Shown: one piece after another, positions 46,790 through 56,293 of the stretch
Numbering within the stretch: position 1 is the first letter of the stretch
How the letters are laid out: the number at the start of each line of letters is the position of its first letter
From: Nocardia xishanensis NBRC 101358
Lineage (GTDB): Bacteria; Actinomycetota; Actinomycetes; Mycobacteriales; Mycobacteriaceae
Length of the DNA: 64,000 nucleotides
Assembly: GCF_001613365.1 (NCBI RefSeq)
Contig: NZ_BDCF01000044.1
Coordinates: 1-64,000, forward strand
Direction: 5' to 3'
The notes under the pieces: generated by a model
Told to the model about the DNA's origin: nothing
The model's database searches: none
The model's input: only the letters and a program-made list of their open reading frames with translations
Position numbers and translations under genes: made by a program

Positions 46790-47206
46790 ATGACCTTTTC
46801 CGTCTCAGTCGTCGTCCGCGGATACGAACTCGACGTCCAAGGCCACCTGAATCAGGCGGTATACCTGCAGTACGCCGAGCATGCCCGCTGGGAGCTGCTG
46901 CGCGCCGCCGGGATCGCCCAGGAAAAGCTCATCGCGGCAGGCATCGGCCCGGTGGTCCTGGAGAACACGATCAAGTACTTCCGCGAACTGCGCGGCGGCG
47001 ACGAGGTGACGATCAGCTGCGAATTCGAGTGGGCGGCGGGCAAGATCTTCCGTATGCACCAGCAGATCCGCAAGCTCGACGGCACCCTCTCGGCCGAGGT
47101 CTCGGTGACCGGCGGCGTGCTCGATCTGACCGAGCGCAAGCTGGTCGCCGAGCCTGCCGAACGTTTCCGAGCCCTCGCCGAGCGACCGGATCTGCTCGGC
47201 CTGTAG
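46790..47206 (+). CDS. acyl-CoA thioesterase (4HBT hot-dog fold)
   Basis: A 138-residue hot-dog protein. RGYELDVQGHLNQAVYLQYAEHARW is the signature of the 4-hydroxybenzoyl-CoA thioesterase/FadM-YbgC type, with the Asp in YELDVQGHLN as catalytic residue and a helix of the form YAEHARWELL. It hydrolyses acyl-CoA thioesters of unknown chain. I used ATG 46790, where the conserved part begins; a frame to 46715 would add 25 unconserved residues. It follows the cupin gene by 79 bases on the same strand. Confidence 0.88.
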   Translation: MTFSVSVVVRGYELDVQGHLNQAVYLQYAEHARWELLRAAGIAQEKLIAAGIGPVVLENTIKYFRELRGGDEVTISCEFEWAAGKIFRMHQQIRKLDGTLSAEVSVTGGVLDLTERKLVAEPAERFRALAERPDLLGL

Positions 47207-47465
47207 CGTCGCGGCGCGGGCGGCATGGCCGCCAATCTTGGGCAATGCTCGTCCGCTACCCCCAGATGGAATTAGCTGAAAGATTGCGGTAGGCCCATTT
47301 TCGGACTGTCGAAAATCTTTCGGCGCTAGCGGCTTCCGCGTCCGGATCCGGTTTGCCAACGGCCGTGAAATCTTTCGATCCGGGCCGGGGCAGCCCCCTC
47401 CCGCGTTATGATTCGGTTCACGCTCGGGGGTCCTGGCAAATCGCGAGCAGATCGGAGAGCAGACC
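47207..47465 (+). promoter_or_regulatory. promoter region of the candidate graspetide pair with repeated AATCTTTC boxes
   Basis: This gap has a -10 candidate TATGAT (47407-47412), about 54 bases before the precursor start. Upstream, GAAAGATT (47278-47285) pairs as an inverted repeat with AATCTTTC (47314-47321), and AAATCTTTCG recurs at 47313-47322 and 47368-47377. Three copies of one box near a promoter suggest a binding site for a regulator not encoded nearby. No gene is seen in the gap. Confidence 0.5.
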
Positions 47466-47921
47466 ATGGCCGACGCAATCCACCGCCCCGGTGTCACGTC
47501 GACGGAAGACCGCGTACCCGCGCTGCAGGGCCGTTTGGTGGCCGAGTCGGAACGCGAGATCACCGTCCGCGTCGCCGAGGGCACGTGGACCTTCCGCCGT
47601 GACGATGTGCTCCGCATGCTCGACAACGCCGCCGACGACCACGCGGGCGACGGCAGGCCGGTGCTGGTGGACATCCGCCCCGGCGCCACCGCCGACTTCA
47701 CCCGCAGGCTGCGCATCGATCTCGTCGACCGCCCGATGACCATCGCCGCGGCGCCCTCGGAAGCGCTGGGCGACGAACTGCTGCAACAACTCACGGCCAC
47801 CTGGGCGGATCGGTTACGGCTGGTGGACTACCCGGCGGGCAGCGGCGCGACCTATACCTATTGCCAGACGAAATCGTTCGCGACCAGTGACGACGGCATC
47901 AACTGCGACAGTCTCGACTGA
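47466..47921 (+). CDS. candidate graspetide precursor / ATP-grasp partner protein
   Basis: A 151-residue protein, 12 bases before the MvdD-like ATP-grasp gene. GGAGAG lies upstream of the ATG. The first 120 residues look like a small folded domain (LQGRLVAESEREITVRVAEG; GDGRPVLVDIRPG; helix DELLQQLTATWADRL). The last 28, after Pro-Ala-Gly-Ser-Gly, differ sharply: ATYTYCQTKSFATSDDGINC then DSLD, rich in Thr, Ser, Lys and Asp, with Cys133 and Cys147. That is the composition of a graspetide core, where side-chain carboxylates are linked to Thr, Ser or Lys. Its large leader is unusual. The role is inferred from the neighbour and tail. Confidence 0.7.
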   Translation: MADAIHRPGVTSTEDRVPALQGRLVAESEREITVRVAEGTWTFRRDDVLRMLDNAADDHAGDGRPVLVDIRPGATADFTRRLRIDLVDRPMTIAAAPSEALGDELLQQLTATWADRLRLVDYPAGSGATYTYCQTKSFATSDDGINCDSLD

Positions 47922-47933
47922 GCGGACCTGCCC

Positions 47934-48896
47934 ATGGTGAGCCGTCTCCCAGGCTCGGTCCTGATCGTGTCCGAATCCGATGATCTGCACGCCACCGCGA
48001 TGGCGGCGACATTGCGAGAACACCACGGGCTCAGTCCGATACACCTCGACCTACGCGACTTCCCGCGCGAGTCAGGCAGTTTCCGGCTGGACCGGCTCGG
48101 TACGACGCGCTCGCTCTCGCACGTGATCGGGCTCGACACCGTCCGCTCGGTGTGGTGGCGTCGACCGCACCCGTGCCGGGTGCCCGGCGGGGTGCGCGCC
48201 TCCGACGACGCCTACCGCCAAGCCGAGTGCGACGGCTTCATCCAGGGCCTGCTGTGGTCGATCCCGGCGTTCTGGATCAACGATCCGGGCGCCGACCGCA
48301 CCGCGGCCCGCAAGATCGTCCAGCTCGAGACGGCACAGCGCGCCGGATTCGCGATACCGGAGACGCTGATCACCAACGATCCCGACGAGGCCCGCAGCTT
48401 CGCCGAATCACGGCCGGGCCCAGTGGTTTACAAGCGCACCGGCACAGGGCGCGCGGAGTTCGCCGAGACCAGGGTCATCACGGCGGCCGACTTCGGCAAG
48501 CTGGCGGGCATCCGATCGGCGCCGACGACGTTCCAGGACTACATCCAGGCCGAGTGCGATCTGCGCGTGGTGTGGGTGGACGGCATCGCGTGGACGGTGC
48601 GCATCGATTCCCAGGCCGGCGTCGGCCGGGTCGATTCGCGGCTGGACACCTCCGTCGACTTCGCCCGCGACCAGCTGCCCGCCTCGGTGAGCAAATCCCT
48701 GGCCACGCTCATGGGCGCGCTGGGCCTGAGCTTCGGCGTGCTCGACCTGCGCCTCGGGCTGGACGGCGAGTACTACTTCCTCGAGGTCAACCCGCAGGGT
48801 CAGTTCGCCTACCTGGAGATCAAGACCGGCCTGCCGATCTTCCGCAGCCTGTCCAACCTGCTCGTGCACAGCGACGGCATGGTCCCCGGGTACTGA
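47934..48896 (+). CDS. MvdD-like ATP-grasp ligase (RiPP maturase)
   Basis: A 320-residue ATP-grasp enzyme of the type that makes microviridins and other graspetides. Marks are VWWRRPHPCRVP near 73-84, FWINDPGADRTAARK, ATP-binding Lys167 (VVYKRTGTG), the QAECDLRVVWVDG segment (Asp209, Arg211), and the metal-binding strand YYFLEVNPQGQFAYLE (Glu284, Asn286). Such enzymes phosphorylate Asp/Glu side chains of a precursor peptide and form ester or amide cross-links. The start is 12 bases after the stop of the candidate precursor. No transporter, protease or second ligase is adjacent, so this would be a minimal two-gene system. Confidence 0.88.
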   Translation: MVSRLPGSVLIVSESDDLHATAMAATLREHHGLSPIHLDLRDFPRESGSFRLDRLGTTRSLSHVIGLDTVRSVWWRRPHPCRVPGGVRASDDAYRQAECDGFIQGLLWSIPAFWINDPGADRTAARKIVQLETAQRAGFAIPETLITNDPDEARSFAESRPGPVVYKRTGTGRAEFAETRVITAADFGKLAGIRSAPTTFQDYIQAECDLRVVWVDGIAWTVRIDSQAGVGRVDSRLDTSVDFARDQLPASVSKSLATLMGALGLSFGVLDLRLGLDGEYYFLEVNPQGQFAYLEIKTGLPIFRSLSNLLVHSDGMVPGY

Positions 48897-49049
48897 ACGA
48901 GGCTCGGCCGACGTCCCGCGATCTCGCGCCGGACCGGGTTCGTCCCGCCGCGCGCCGTCACGGCATCCCGAACGGTGCGGACATCACGAATTCCTCGCGG
49001 TGGCTGCGAAAGATGCTGCGCAGCCACCGGTTTCGGACCGGCGCGGACG

Positions 49050-49289
49050 CTACTTGGCCGCGCCCTTACGGCGGTTGGCTCCACCGCGGCTGCGGAGCTG
49101 CACGTGCGACTCCACCAGCACATTGTGGATGAAGCCGTACGAGCGCCCCGTCGACCGCGCCAGCGAGCGGATGCTGGCGCCCGCCTCGTATTGCTTCTTC
49201 AGCTGCGATTGCAGACGGTCACGCGATTTCCCCGTGACGCGTGTGCCCTTACCCAAAACGGCCTTGCTTTGTGTGGCCCTGTCGCTCAT
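49050..49289 (-). CDS. small helix-turn-helix protein (Rv1473A-like)
   Basis: A 79-residue basic protein. A helix-turn-helix is clear (QLKKQYEAGASIRSLARSTG then RSYGFIHNVLVESHV), like the C-terminal helix-turn-helix of resolvases. It begins MSDRATQSKAVLGKGTRVTG and ends in a basic tail (RGGANRRKGAAK). It matches by place and size the small Rv1473A gene next to the ABC-F gene Rv1473 in M. tuberculosis. It probably binds DNA; targets are unknown. Confidence 0.85.
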   Translation of the reverse strand: MSDRATQSKAVLGKGTRVTGKSRDRLQSQLKKQYEAGASIRSLARSTGRSYGFIHNVLVESHVQLRSRGGANRRKGAAK

Positions 49290-49372
49290 GGCTTCCTCCG
49301 AGTCGCCGAGCAGCGCGTCTTTCCAGGCTAAGCACTGAGCAGTCCGTGATCAACGGGTTCGTGTGATGAAAC

Positions 49373-51004
<1,632 letters not shown>

Positions 51005-51190
51005 AGATGGGCTCCTCACGGATGGCGTTGCTGGACTGGTACGGCGGGGCCGGGCTCGCTGCCCGATTGTGCGCCCCGAAACGCACGAGAACCACCGATT
51101 TTACCCGGGCCCGGATGCAGCCACGCACCAGAGGAAGCCGGTGTGACCGCGATAACTGCCGTTCGCCCGGCTTCGGTAGCGTTCGGTGCC

Positions 51191-51955
51191 ATGAGTACCG
51201 ATCTGTTGGGCAAGAGCGCGCTGGTCAGCGGGGCCAGCCGGGGCATCGGCAAGGCGGTGGCGGCCGAGCTGCTGCGCCGCGGCGCGAACGTGGTGATCAC
51301 CGCGCGGAAACCCGAACCGCTGGAGGAGGCCGCCGCCGAGCTGCGCGCGCTCGGCCACCAGGGCGAGGTCGTCGCGCTGGCGGGCAACTCCGGCGACCCG
51401 GACAGCCGCGCGGCCGCGGTCGGGCGCGCCGTCTCGGAATTCGGTTCGATCGACATCCTGGTCAACAACACCGGCATCAACCCGATCTACGGCGCGCTGA
51501 TGGACGCCGACCTGGACGCCGTGCGCAAGATCTTCGACGTGAACGTGGTCGCCGCGCTCGGGTACATCCAGGAGGCGTACAAGGCGTGGATGGGCGAGCA
51601 CGGCGGTGCGATCGTGAACGTCGCGAGCGTCGCGGGCATCAGGTCCAGCGGCGTGATCGCCGCCTACGGCGCCTCCAAGGCCGCGCTCATCCACCTCACC
51701 GGCGAGCTGGCCTGGCAGCTGGGCCCGAAGATCCGGGTGAACGCGGTGGCGCCGGGCGTGGTCAAGACCAAGTTCGCCGATGCGCTCTACTCCGCGGACG
51801 AGGAGCGGGCGGCGGCGGTGTACCCGATGAAGCGGCTCGGCGTGCCGGAGGACGTCGCGCGGCTGATCGCGTTCCTGGTGTCGGACGAGGCCGCGTGGAT
51901 CACCGGCGAGACCGTGCGGGTCGACGGCGGACTGCTCTCCACCGGAGGCATCTGA
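51191..51955 (+). CDS. SDR family oxidoreductase
   Basis: A 254-residue classical short-chain dehydrogenase. Cofactor motif SGASRGIGKAV (15-25), NNTG (usually NNAG), catalytic Ser in NVASVAG, and YGASKAA for Tyr and Lys. The C-terminal end VRVDGGLLSTGGI is typical of FabG-like enzymes. Likely an NAD(P)H-dependent reductase of ketoacyl or keto compounds; the substrate is not evident. A long in-frame extension upstream shadows the ABC-F gene. TAGCGT at 51177-51182 is a possible -10 for leaderless transcription from ATG 51191. Confidence 0.9.
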   Translation: MSTDLLGKSALVSGASRGIGKAVAAELLRRGANVVITARKPEPLEEAAAELRALGHQGEVVALAGNSGDPDSRAAAVGRAVSEFGSIDILVNNTGINPIYGALMDADLDAVRKIFDVNVVAALGYIQEAYKAWMGEHGGAIVNVASVAGIRSSGVIAAYGASKAALIHLTGELAWQLGPKIRVNAVAPGVVKTKFADALYSADEERAAAVYPMKRLGVPEDVARLIAFLVSDEAAWITGETVRVDGGLLSTGGI

Positions 51956-52061
51956 GCCGGACATCGGGCCGGAACCAGTTCGGCGGGACCGAGTCGACGG
52001 GAGGGCAGCAACCGATGCGCCGAGCCGTGATCGCGCCGTGCCGCCGTCCGGCGCCGCCGCC

Positions 52062-53174
52062 GTGACGGCCGACGTCGTCGTCTGCGGTCTCGGCCCGGCC
52101 GGACGCGCGCTGGCGCACCGGTGCCTGAGCAGAGGGATGTCCGTGGTCGCGGTCGATCCGTCGCCGTCGCGACGATGGACCGCGACCTACGCGGCCTGGG
52201 CCGACGAACTGCCGGAGTGGCTGAATCCCACGCTCGTCGCGGCGGCGACCGTGGCACGCCCCACGGCCTGGGGCACCCGGCGGCACGAGCTGGATCGGCC
52301 CTACGTCGTCCTCGACAACGAGCGGCTGCGCGACTCGCTCGCGTTGGCCGGAGCCGAGATCGTCACCGATCGCGCCGTACGGCTCGATCGGAACGCTGTG
52401 ACGCTGGCCTCGGGTCGGGTGCTGACCGCAGGCCGGGTGATCGATGCGCGCGGCATCGCCCGCTCCCCCGCCCGTGCCGAGCAGACCGCCTACGGTGTGG
52501 TCGTCGACGCGAGCACGGCGGCTGGGATCGAACCGATGTTCATGGATTGGCGCGCCGACAACGGCGCGGATCCGGTCGCGCCGCGCTCGTTCCTGTACGC
52601 GGTGCCGCTCGGCGGCGGCGCGCTGCTGCTCGAGGAGACCTGCCTGGCCGGGCGGCCCGCCCTCGACATCGGCGAACTGCGCACCCGGCTGCGGCACCGG
52701 TTGCGGGCGCGCGGTATCGCGCTCGACGGCGACGAGCCCGTCGAGCGGGTGCGCTTTCCGGTGCAGGGCGGCCGTCCCGGTCGGCGCTCGTTCGGTGCGG
52801 CGGGCGGATTCACCCATCCCGCAACGGGTTACAGTGTGGCGGCCGCGCTCGACGCCGCCGACACGGTCGCCGCGGGAGGCAATGCGTGGCCGCCGTCCGC
52901 CCGCGCCGTAAGCGCCTTGCGCGCGGCCGGGCTGCGCGCACTGCTCGCGCTGCCGCCCGCCGACGTCCCCGGGTTCTTCGACGCGTTCTTCGCCCTGCCC
53001 GCGCCCCTGCAGCGCGCCTACCTCTCGGGTCGCACCGACCTCGGCGGGACCATCGCCGCGATGCGCGCGCTTTTCACCGCGCTTCCGGCCGGCACGCGAG
53101 TGCGAATCGCCGCCGCGACCTCGGGGATCCCGGTTCGCTCGCGCGGGCCGGGTGGTTCGGCCATCATGGAGTGA
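52062..53174 (+). CDS. lycopene cyclase (CrtL/CrtY type)
   Basis: A flavoprotein of about 370 residues related to lycopene beta-cyclases. The N-terminal dinucleotide motif is VVVCGLGPAGRALAHR; MDWR near the centre, LGGGALLLEETCL (the FLEET-like catalytic motif) and GGFTHPATGYSVA near 250 are family marks. It would close the ends of lycopene in carotenoid synthesis. Other carotenoid genes are absent here. Starts at GTG 52062 or GTG 52038 are possible. Its stop overlaps the ku start by one base (TGATG), so the two are translated together, an odd pairing. Confidence 0.85.
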   Translation: MTADVVVCGLGPAGRALAHRCLSRGMSVVAVDPSPSRRWTATYAAWADELPEWLNPTLVAAATVARPTAWGTRRHELDRPYVVLDNERLRDSLALAGAEIVTDRAVRLDRNAVTLASGRVLTAGRVIDARGIARSPARAEQTAYGVVVDASTAAGIEPMFMDWRADNGADPVAPRSFLYAVPLGGGALLLEETCLAGRPALDIGELRTRLRHRLRARGIALDGDEPVERVRFPVQGGRPGRRSFGAAGGFTHPATGYSVAAALDAADTVAAGGNAWPPSARAVSALRAAGLRALLALPPADVPGFFDAFFALPAPLQRAYLSGRTDLGGTIAAMRALFTALPAGTRVRIAAATSGIPVRSRGPGGSAIME

Positions 53175-54130
53175 TGGCACGAGCTATCTGGAAGGGCTCG
53201 ATTGCATTCGGGCTGGTAAACGTCCCGGTCAAGGTGTATACCGCCACCGAGGACCACGACATCAAATTCCACCAGGTGCACGCCAAGGACGGCGGCCGGA
53301 TCAAATACCAGCGCGTCTGCACCGTCGACGGCAAGCCGGTGGACTACGTCGATATCGCCAAGGCGTACGAATCCCCGGACGGGGACACGGTGATCCTCTC
53401 CGACGAGGATTTCGCCCGCCTGCCCGCCGCCGAGAAGCACGAGATCCCGGTGTTGCAGTTCGTGCCGTCCGAGCAGATCGACCCGATCCTGTTCGACAAG
53501 AGCTACTACCTCGAGCCGGACTCCAACACGCCGAAGGCATACGTGCTGCTGGCGACCACGCTGGAGCGCATCGATCGGACCGCGCTGGTCCACTTCACGC
53601 TGCGCCAGAAGACCCGCCTTGCCGCGCTGCGAGTGCGCGAGGGCATGCTGGTGCTCCAGACACTGCTGTGGCCCGACGAAGTGCGCGCCGTAGAGTTCGA
53701 ATCGCTGGAGGACGCGTCCGAACCGCGGCCGCAGGAGATCAAGATGGCCGAGACGCTCGTCGAATCCATGTCCGACGATTTCGACCCGAGCCAGTTCACC
53801 GACGACTACCAGGCCGAACTGCAGAAGATGCTCGACGAGGCGATCGCGAGCGGCAGCGACCGGGTGACCGCCAAGCCCGAGCCCGTCGCCGCCGAGATGG
53901 ACGCCGAGGTGGTCGATCTGGTCGCCGCGCTGCAGCGCAGCCTGGAGGCCAGCGGCAGGCGCGCGGCAGGCTCCGGCGGCGCGGCGAAGAAGACCGCGGA
54001 GAAGGCCGCGCCCGCGAAGAAGACCGCGAAGGCCGCCAAGACGACCAAGGCGGCGAAGGCCACCAAGAAGACCGCCGAGAAGCCTGCCAAGAAGGCCGCG
54101 AAGAAGACGCCCGCGCGGAAAGGCGCATAG
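53174..54130 (+). CDS. ku: Ku protein for non-homologous end joining
   Basis: The 318-residue bacterial Ku homodimer subunit. It starts MARAIWKGSIAFGLVNVPVK, the classic Ku beginning, with KFHQVHAKDGGRIKYQRVC and LRVREGMLVLQTLLWPDEVR later. Ku threads onto DNA double-strand ends and recruits LigD. The last 55 residues are a Lys/Ala-rich tail (AKKTAEKAAPAKKTAKAAK) like that of mycobacterial Ku, which aids DNA binding. GGAG at 53168-53171 and a one-base overlap with the lycopene cyclase stop set the start. The ligD gene is not in the window. Confidence 0.97.
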   Translation: MARAIWKGSIAFGLVNVPVKVYTATEDHDIKFHQVHAKDGGRIKYQRVCTVDGKPVDYVDIAKAYESPDGDTVILSDEDFARLPAAEKHEIPVLQFVPSEQIDPILFDKSYYLEPDSNTPKAYVLLATTLERIDRTALVHFTLRQKTRLAALRVREGMLVLQTLLWPDEVRAVEFESLEDASEPRPQEIKMAETLVESMSDDFDPSQFTDDYQAELQKMLDEAIASGSDRVTAKPEPVAAEMDAEVVDLVAALQRSLEASGRRAAGSGGAAKKTAEKAAPAKKTAKAAKTTKAAKATKKTAEKPAKKAAKKTPARKGA

Positions 54131-54746
54131 CGCGGGCTCGCGCCTCGGGCGGCGACACCGATGACCCGCAGTGGCTTCCATCTCGCCGCGACCCGTCACA
54201 CTGTTCGTGCCCCCCAATCCCGAAGAGCCGCAAGCGGACGCGGGCGCGGCGCTGCCACCCGTCACACTGGGAAACAAGCGCGATCTCATCCGCCGCGGCC
54301 GGCCGGCGGGCGAGGGCCGCGGCGGACGCCGAGCGCCCGGCCACACCCGCGAATCATGCCGGGCGCCCCTATTTTTCGTGGCTTGACTATTAATTGCGGC
54401 ACAGACTTCTCACAGCCACGTTTCCGATTCTTGCGGTAAGTGTTAACGGATCGGGAACACTCGAAGCCGAATTGTGCGCTGCGGAACAACCGGGTTGTGG
54501 AGTCAACCGTTTACGGATAGGGTCACTTCCTATAACCGGTCTCAGGTTCCAAATGCCAAGTGTCGGTGGTTGTTTCGATGCCGATACGGGGCGGGGGCCG
54601 GTTCTCTGGTTCATCGGTGAACGGAATCCAGCGGGTTGATGCCGTGTGCTGTCGTGGCATCGGCCGACGGGTCGGTGACGCACGGGGGTGTCTCGAGGAT
54701 GCTTGCCGCGTCCCGACTCATGCAACCCCCGAGGTGGATGGTGAAA
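54131..54746. other. 616-base intergenic region between ku and the LuxR-type regulator
   Basis: No convincing gene. It holds a direct repeat ACCCGTCACACTG at 54191-54203 and 54257-54269, a GC-rich hairpin (54289-54326), then an unusually low-GC stretch from about 54365 to 54560 with TTGACT at 54384-54389 as a possible -35, which is likely the regulator's promoter region. Small frames here lack ribosome binding sites and conserved sequence. Confidence 0.4.
54289..54326 (+). terminator. hairpin downstream of ku
   Basis: A 12-bp perfect stem, TCCGCCGCGGCC (54289-54300) with GGCCGCGGCGGA (54315-54326), and a 14-base GC-rich loop, about 160 bases after the ku stop. There is no T-run. It could end ku transcription. 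Confidence 0.5.
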
Positions 54747-55493
54747 ATGAGTGGAACCGCCCGAGTGAAACGCTCGGCAAACATCGAAAATGCGGCGCCG
54801 GACGCCGTTTCGGAATGTTCCGCTCCACGTCTCGTCTCGGTGATACCGACGAACGGTCTGCCGCAACGGGTGGTCCACATTCAGATTGTGACGGACAACT
54901 TTCTCACCCGCGAGATGTTGTGCGGTTTCCTGAATTCCGAAGAGGATTTCGCGGTGGTCGGCGACGTGTCGTGGACCGAGGCCGGATATCTCGCCGCCGC
55001 CGTGCACCCGGACGTGATCGTGCTCGACAACGACGAGATCGGCAGCGCCACCGTGCAGATGGTGCGCGCGCTGACCCGCGCCTGCCCGGCCGCGGCGGTC
55101 GTCGTGCTCAGCTCCACGGGCACCGAGACCCTGCTCTACGACATGCTCGACGCGGGCGTGCGGTGCTTCCTGCACAAGAAGATCTCGCGCAGCGAGCTGG
55201 TCAGCGCGATCCGCGGGGTCGCCTCGGTGGAGGACCAGATCACCGTCAGCGTGCCGCGTGACTTCCTCACCGGCTCGGCGGCGAATCGGGGCAGGCTCTC
55301 GGCGCGCGAGGAGCAGGTGCTGCGCCTGGTGGCCGAGGCGATGACCAATCGCCAGATCGCCAACGCGCTGTCGATCACCGAGGGCACCGTCAAACGGCAC
55401 CTGCGGAGCATTTTCGACAAGCTGGGCGCCGTCTCCCGAATAGACGCGGTGAATCGGTACCGGGCCCATACGGGACAACAGAATTCCGCATGA
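54747..55493 (+). CDS. LuxR/NarL-type response regulator (orphan)
   Basis: A protein of about 248 residues. A variable N-terminal extension is followed by a receiver-like domain (VHIQIVTDNFLTREMLCGFL; VIVLDNDE with the candidate phospho-Asp; CFLHKKISRSEL with the conserved Lys) and a C-terminal LuxR helix-turn-helix (LSAREEQVLRLVAEAMTNRQ and TEGTVKRHLRSIFDKLG). No sensor kinase is adjacent. GAGGTGG at 54731-54737 is placed for ATG 54747, with ATG 54738 as alternative; earlier frames are not conserved. The target genes are unknown. Confidence 0.85.
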   Translation: MSGTARVKRSANIENAAPDAVSECSAPRLVSVIPTNGLPQRVVHIQIVTDNFLTREMLCGFLNSEEDFAVVGDVSWTEAGYLAAAVHPDVIVLDNDEIGSATVQMVRALTRACPAAAVVVLSSTGTETLLYDMLDAGVRCFLHKKISRSELVSAIRGVASVEDQITVSVPRDFLTGSAANRGRLSAREEQVLRLVAEAMTNRQIANALSITEGTVKRHLRSIFDKLGAVSRIDAVNRYRAHTGQQNSA

Positions 55494-55613
55494 CGGCGCC
55501 GCCGGACGCGGCCCGCCCGAAGTACGCGCGCGGCCGTGGCGTCGGGCGGTTTCGCGCTGACCCGACCGGGCATTCGAGCAGCAACCGGAACTGGTCGCTA
55601 TCCGTCTACCCGT

Positions 55614-55619
55614 ACACTG
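55614..55619 (+). promoter_or_regulatory. candidate -10 of the MerR gene within a short palindrome
   Basis: TACACT lies inside ACCC-GTACACT-GGGT (about 55609-55623), a small inverted repeat about 35 bases before the MerR start. It may be both promoter and operator for self-control. Confidence 0.35.
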
Positions 55620-55654
55620 GGTCGACCAGAAGTAGCCGCGGACGGGAGGCGGAT

Positions 55655-56293
55655 ATGCGTATCGCCGAGTTGAGCAAGGTCTCGGGCGTGCCCGCACCCA
55701 CTATCAAGTACTACATGCGCGAGGGACTGCTCTTTCCGGGCGAACGTACCAGCCCGAACCAGATGCAGTACGACGATTCCCACGTGCGGCGGCTCAAGCT
55801 GGTCCGGGCTCTGATCGAGGTCGGCGGCTTGTCGGTGGCGGCGACGAGGGAAGTATTGGAGAAGATGCGGACGCCGGGCATGACGGTGCTGGAATCCGCA
55901 GGCAAGGCGCAGTTCGCGATGTCGCGGCCGCCCGCCGTCGAACCGGACGAGACGCAGCTGGCCGCGGCCGAGCAGGTCCGTGATCTCATCGCACGGCGCG
56001 GCTGGCAGGTGCGCGAGACCAATCCGGCCCGCGGCACGCTCGCGGCGGTGCTCGCCACCCTCGGCAAGCTGGGGCAGGAGTACTGGGGCCTGCTCGACGA
56101 CTACGCCGAACTGGCCGAACGGATCGCGGCCAAGGAAATCGACACGCTGTTGCGCCAGCCGAACGCGGAGAGCTTGGCCGAGGCGCTGGTCGTCTGGACC
56201 GCACTCGGCGATGCGATGTTCAGCGCTCTGCGCCGGCTGGCGCACGAGGACGCGGCCTCGGCCTATATCGCGACGCCCTCGCCGACGAGCTGA
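55655..56293 (+). CDS. MerR family transcriptional regulator
   Basis: A 212-residue MerR-type regulator. The winged helix-turn-helix is at the N-terminus (MRIAELSKVSGVPAPTIKYY, MREGLL and the wing RTSPNQMQYDD), followed by a helical effector domain without conserved metal-binding cysteines, so it probably senses an organic compound. GGGAGG precedes the ATG at 55655 by five bases. The 3' end overlaps the convergent HAD hydrolase gene by 31 bases, so the two may limit each other by antisense transcription. Confidence 0.9.
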   Translation: MRIAELSKVSGVPAPTIKYYMREGLLFPGERTSPNQMQYDDSHVRRLKLVRALIEVGGLSVAATREVLEKMRTPGMTVLESAGKAQFAMSRPPAVEPDETQLAAAEQVRDLIARRGWQVRETNPARGTLAAVLATLGKLGQEYWGLLDDYAELAERIAAKEIDTLLRQPNAESLAEALVVWTALGDAMFSALRRLAHEDAASAYIATPSPTS

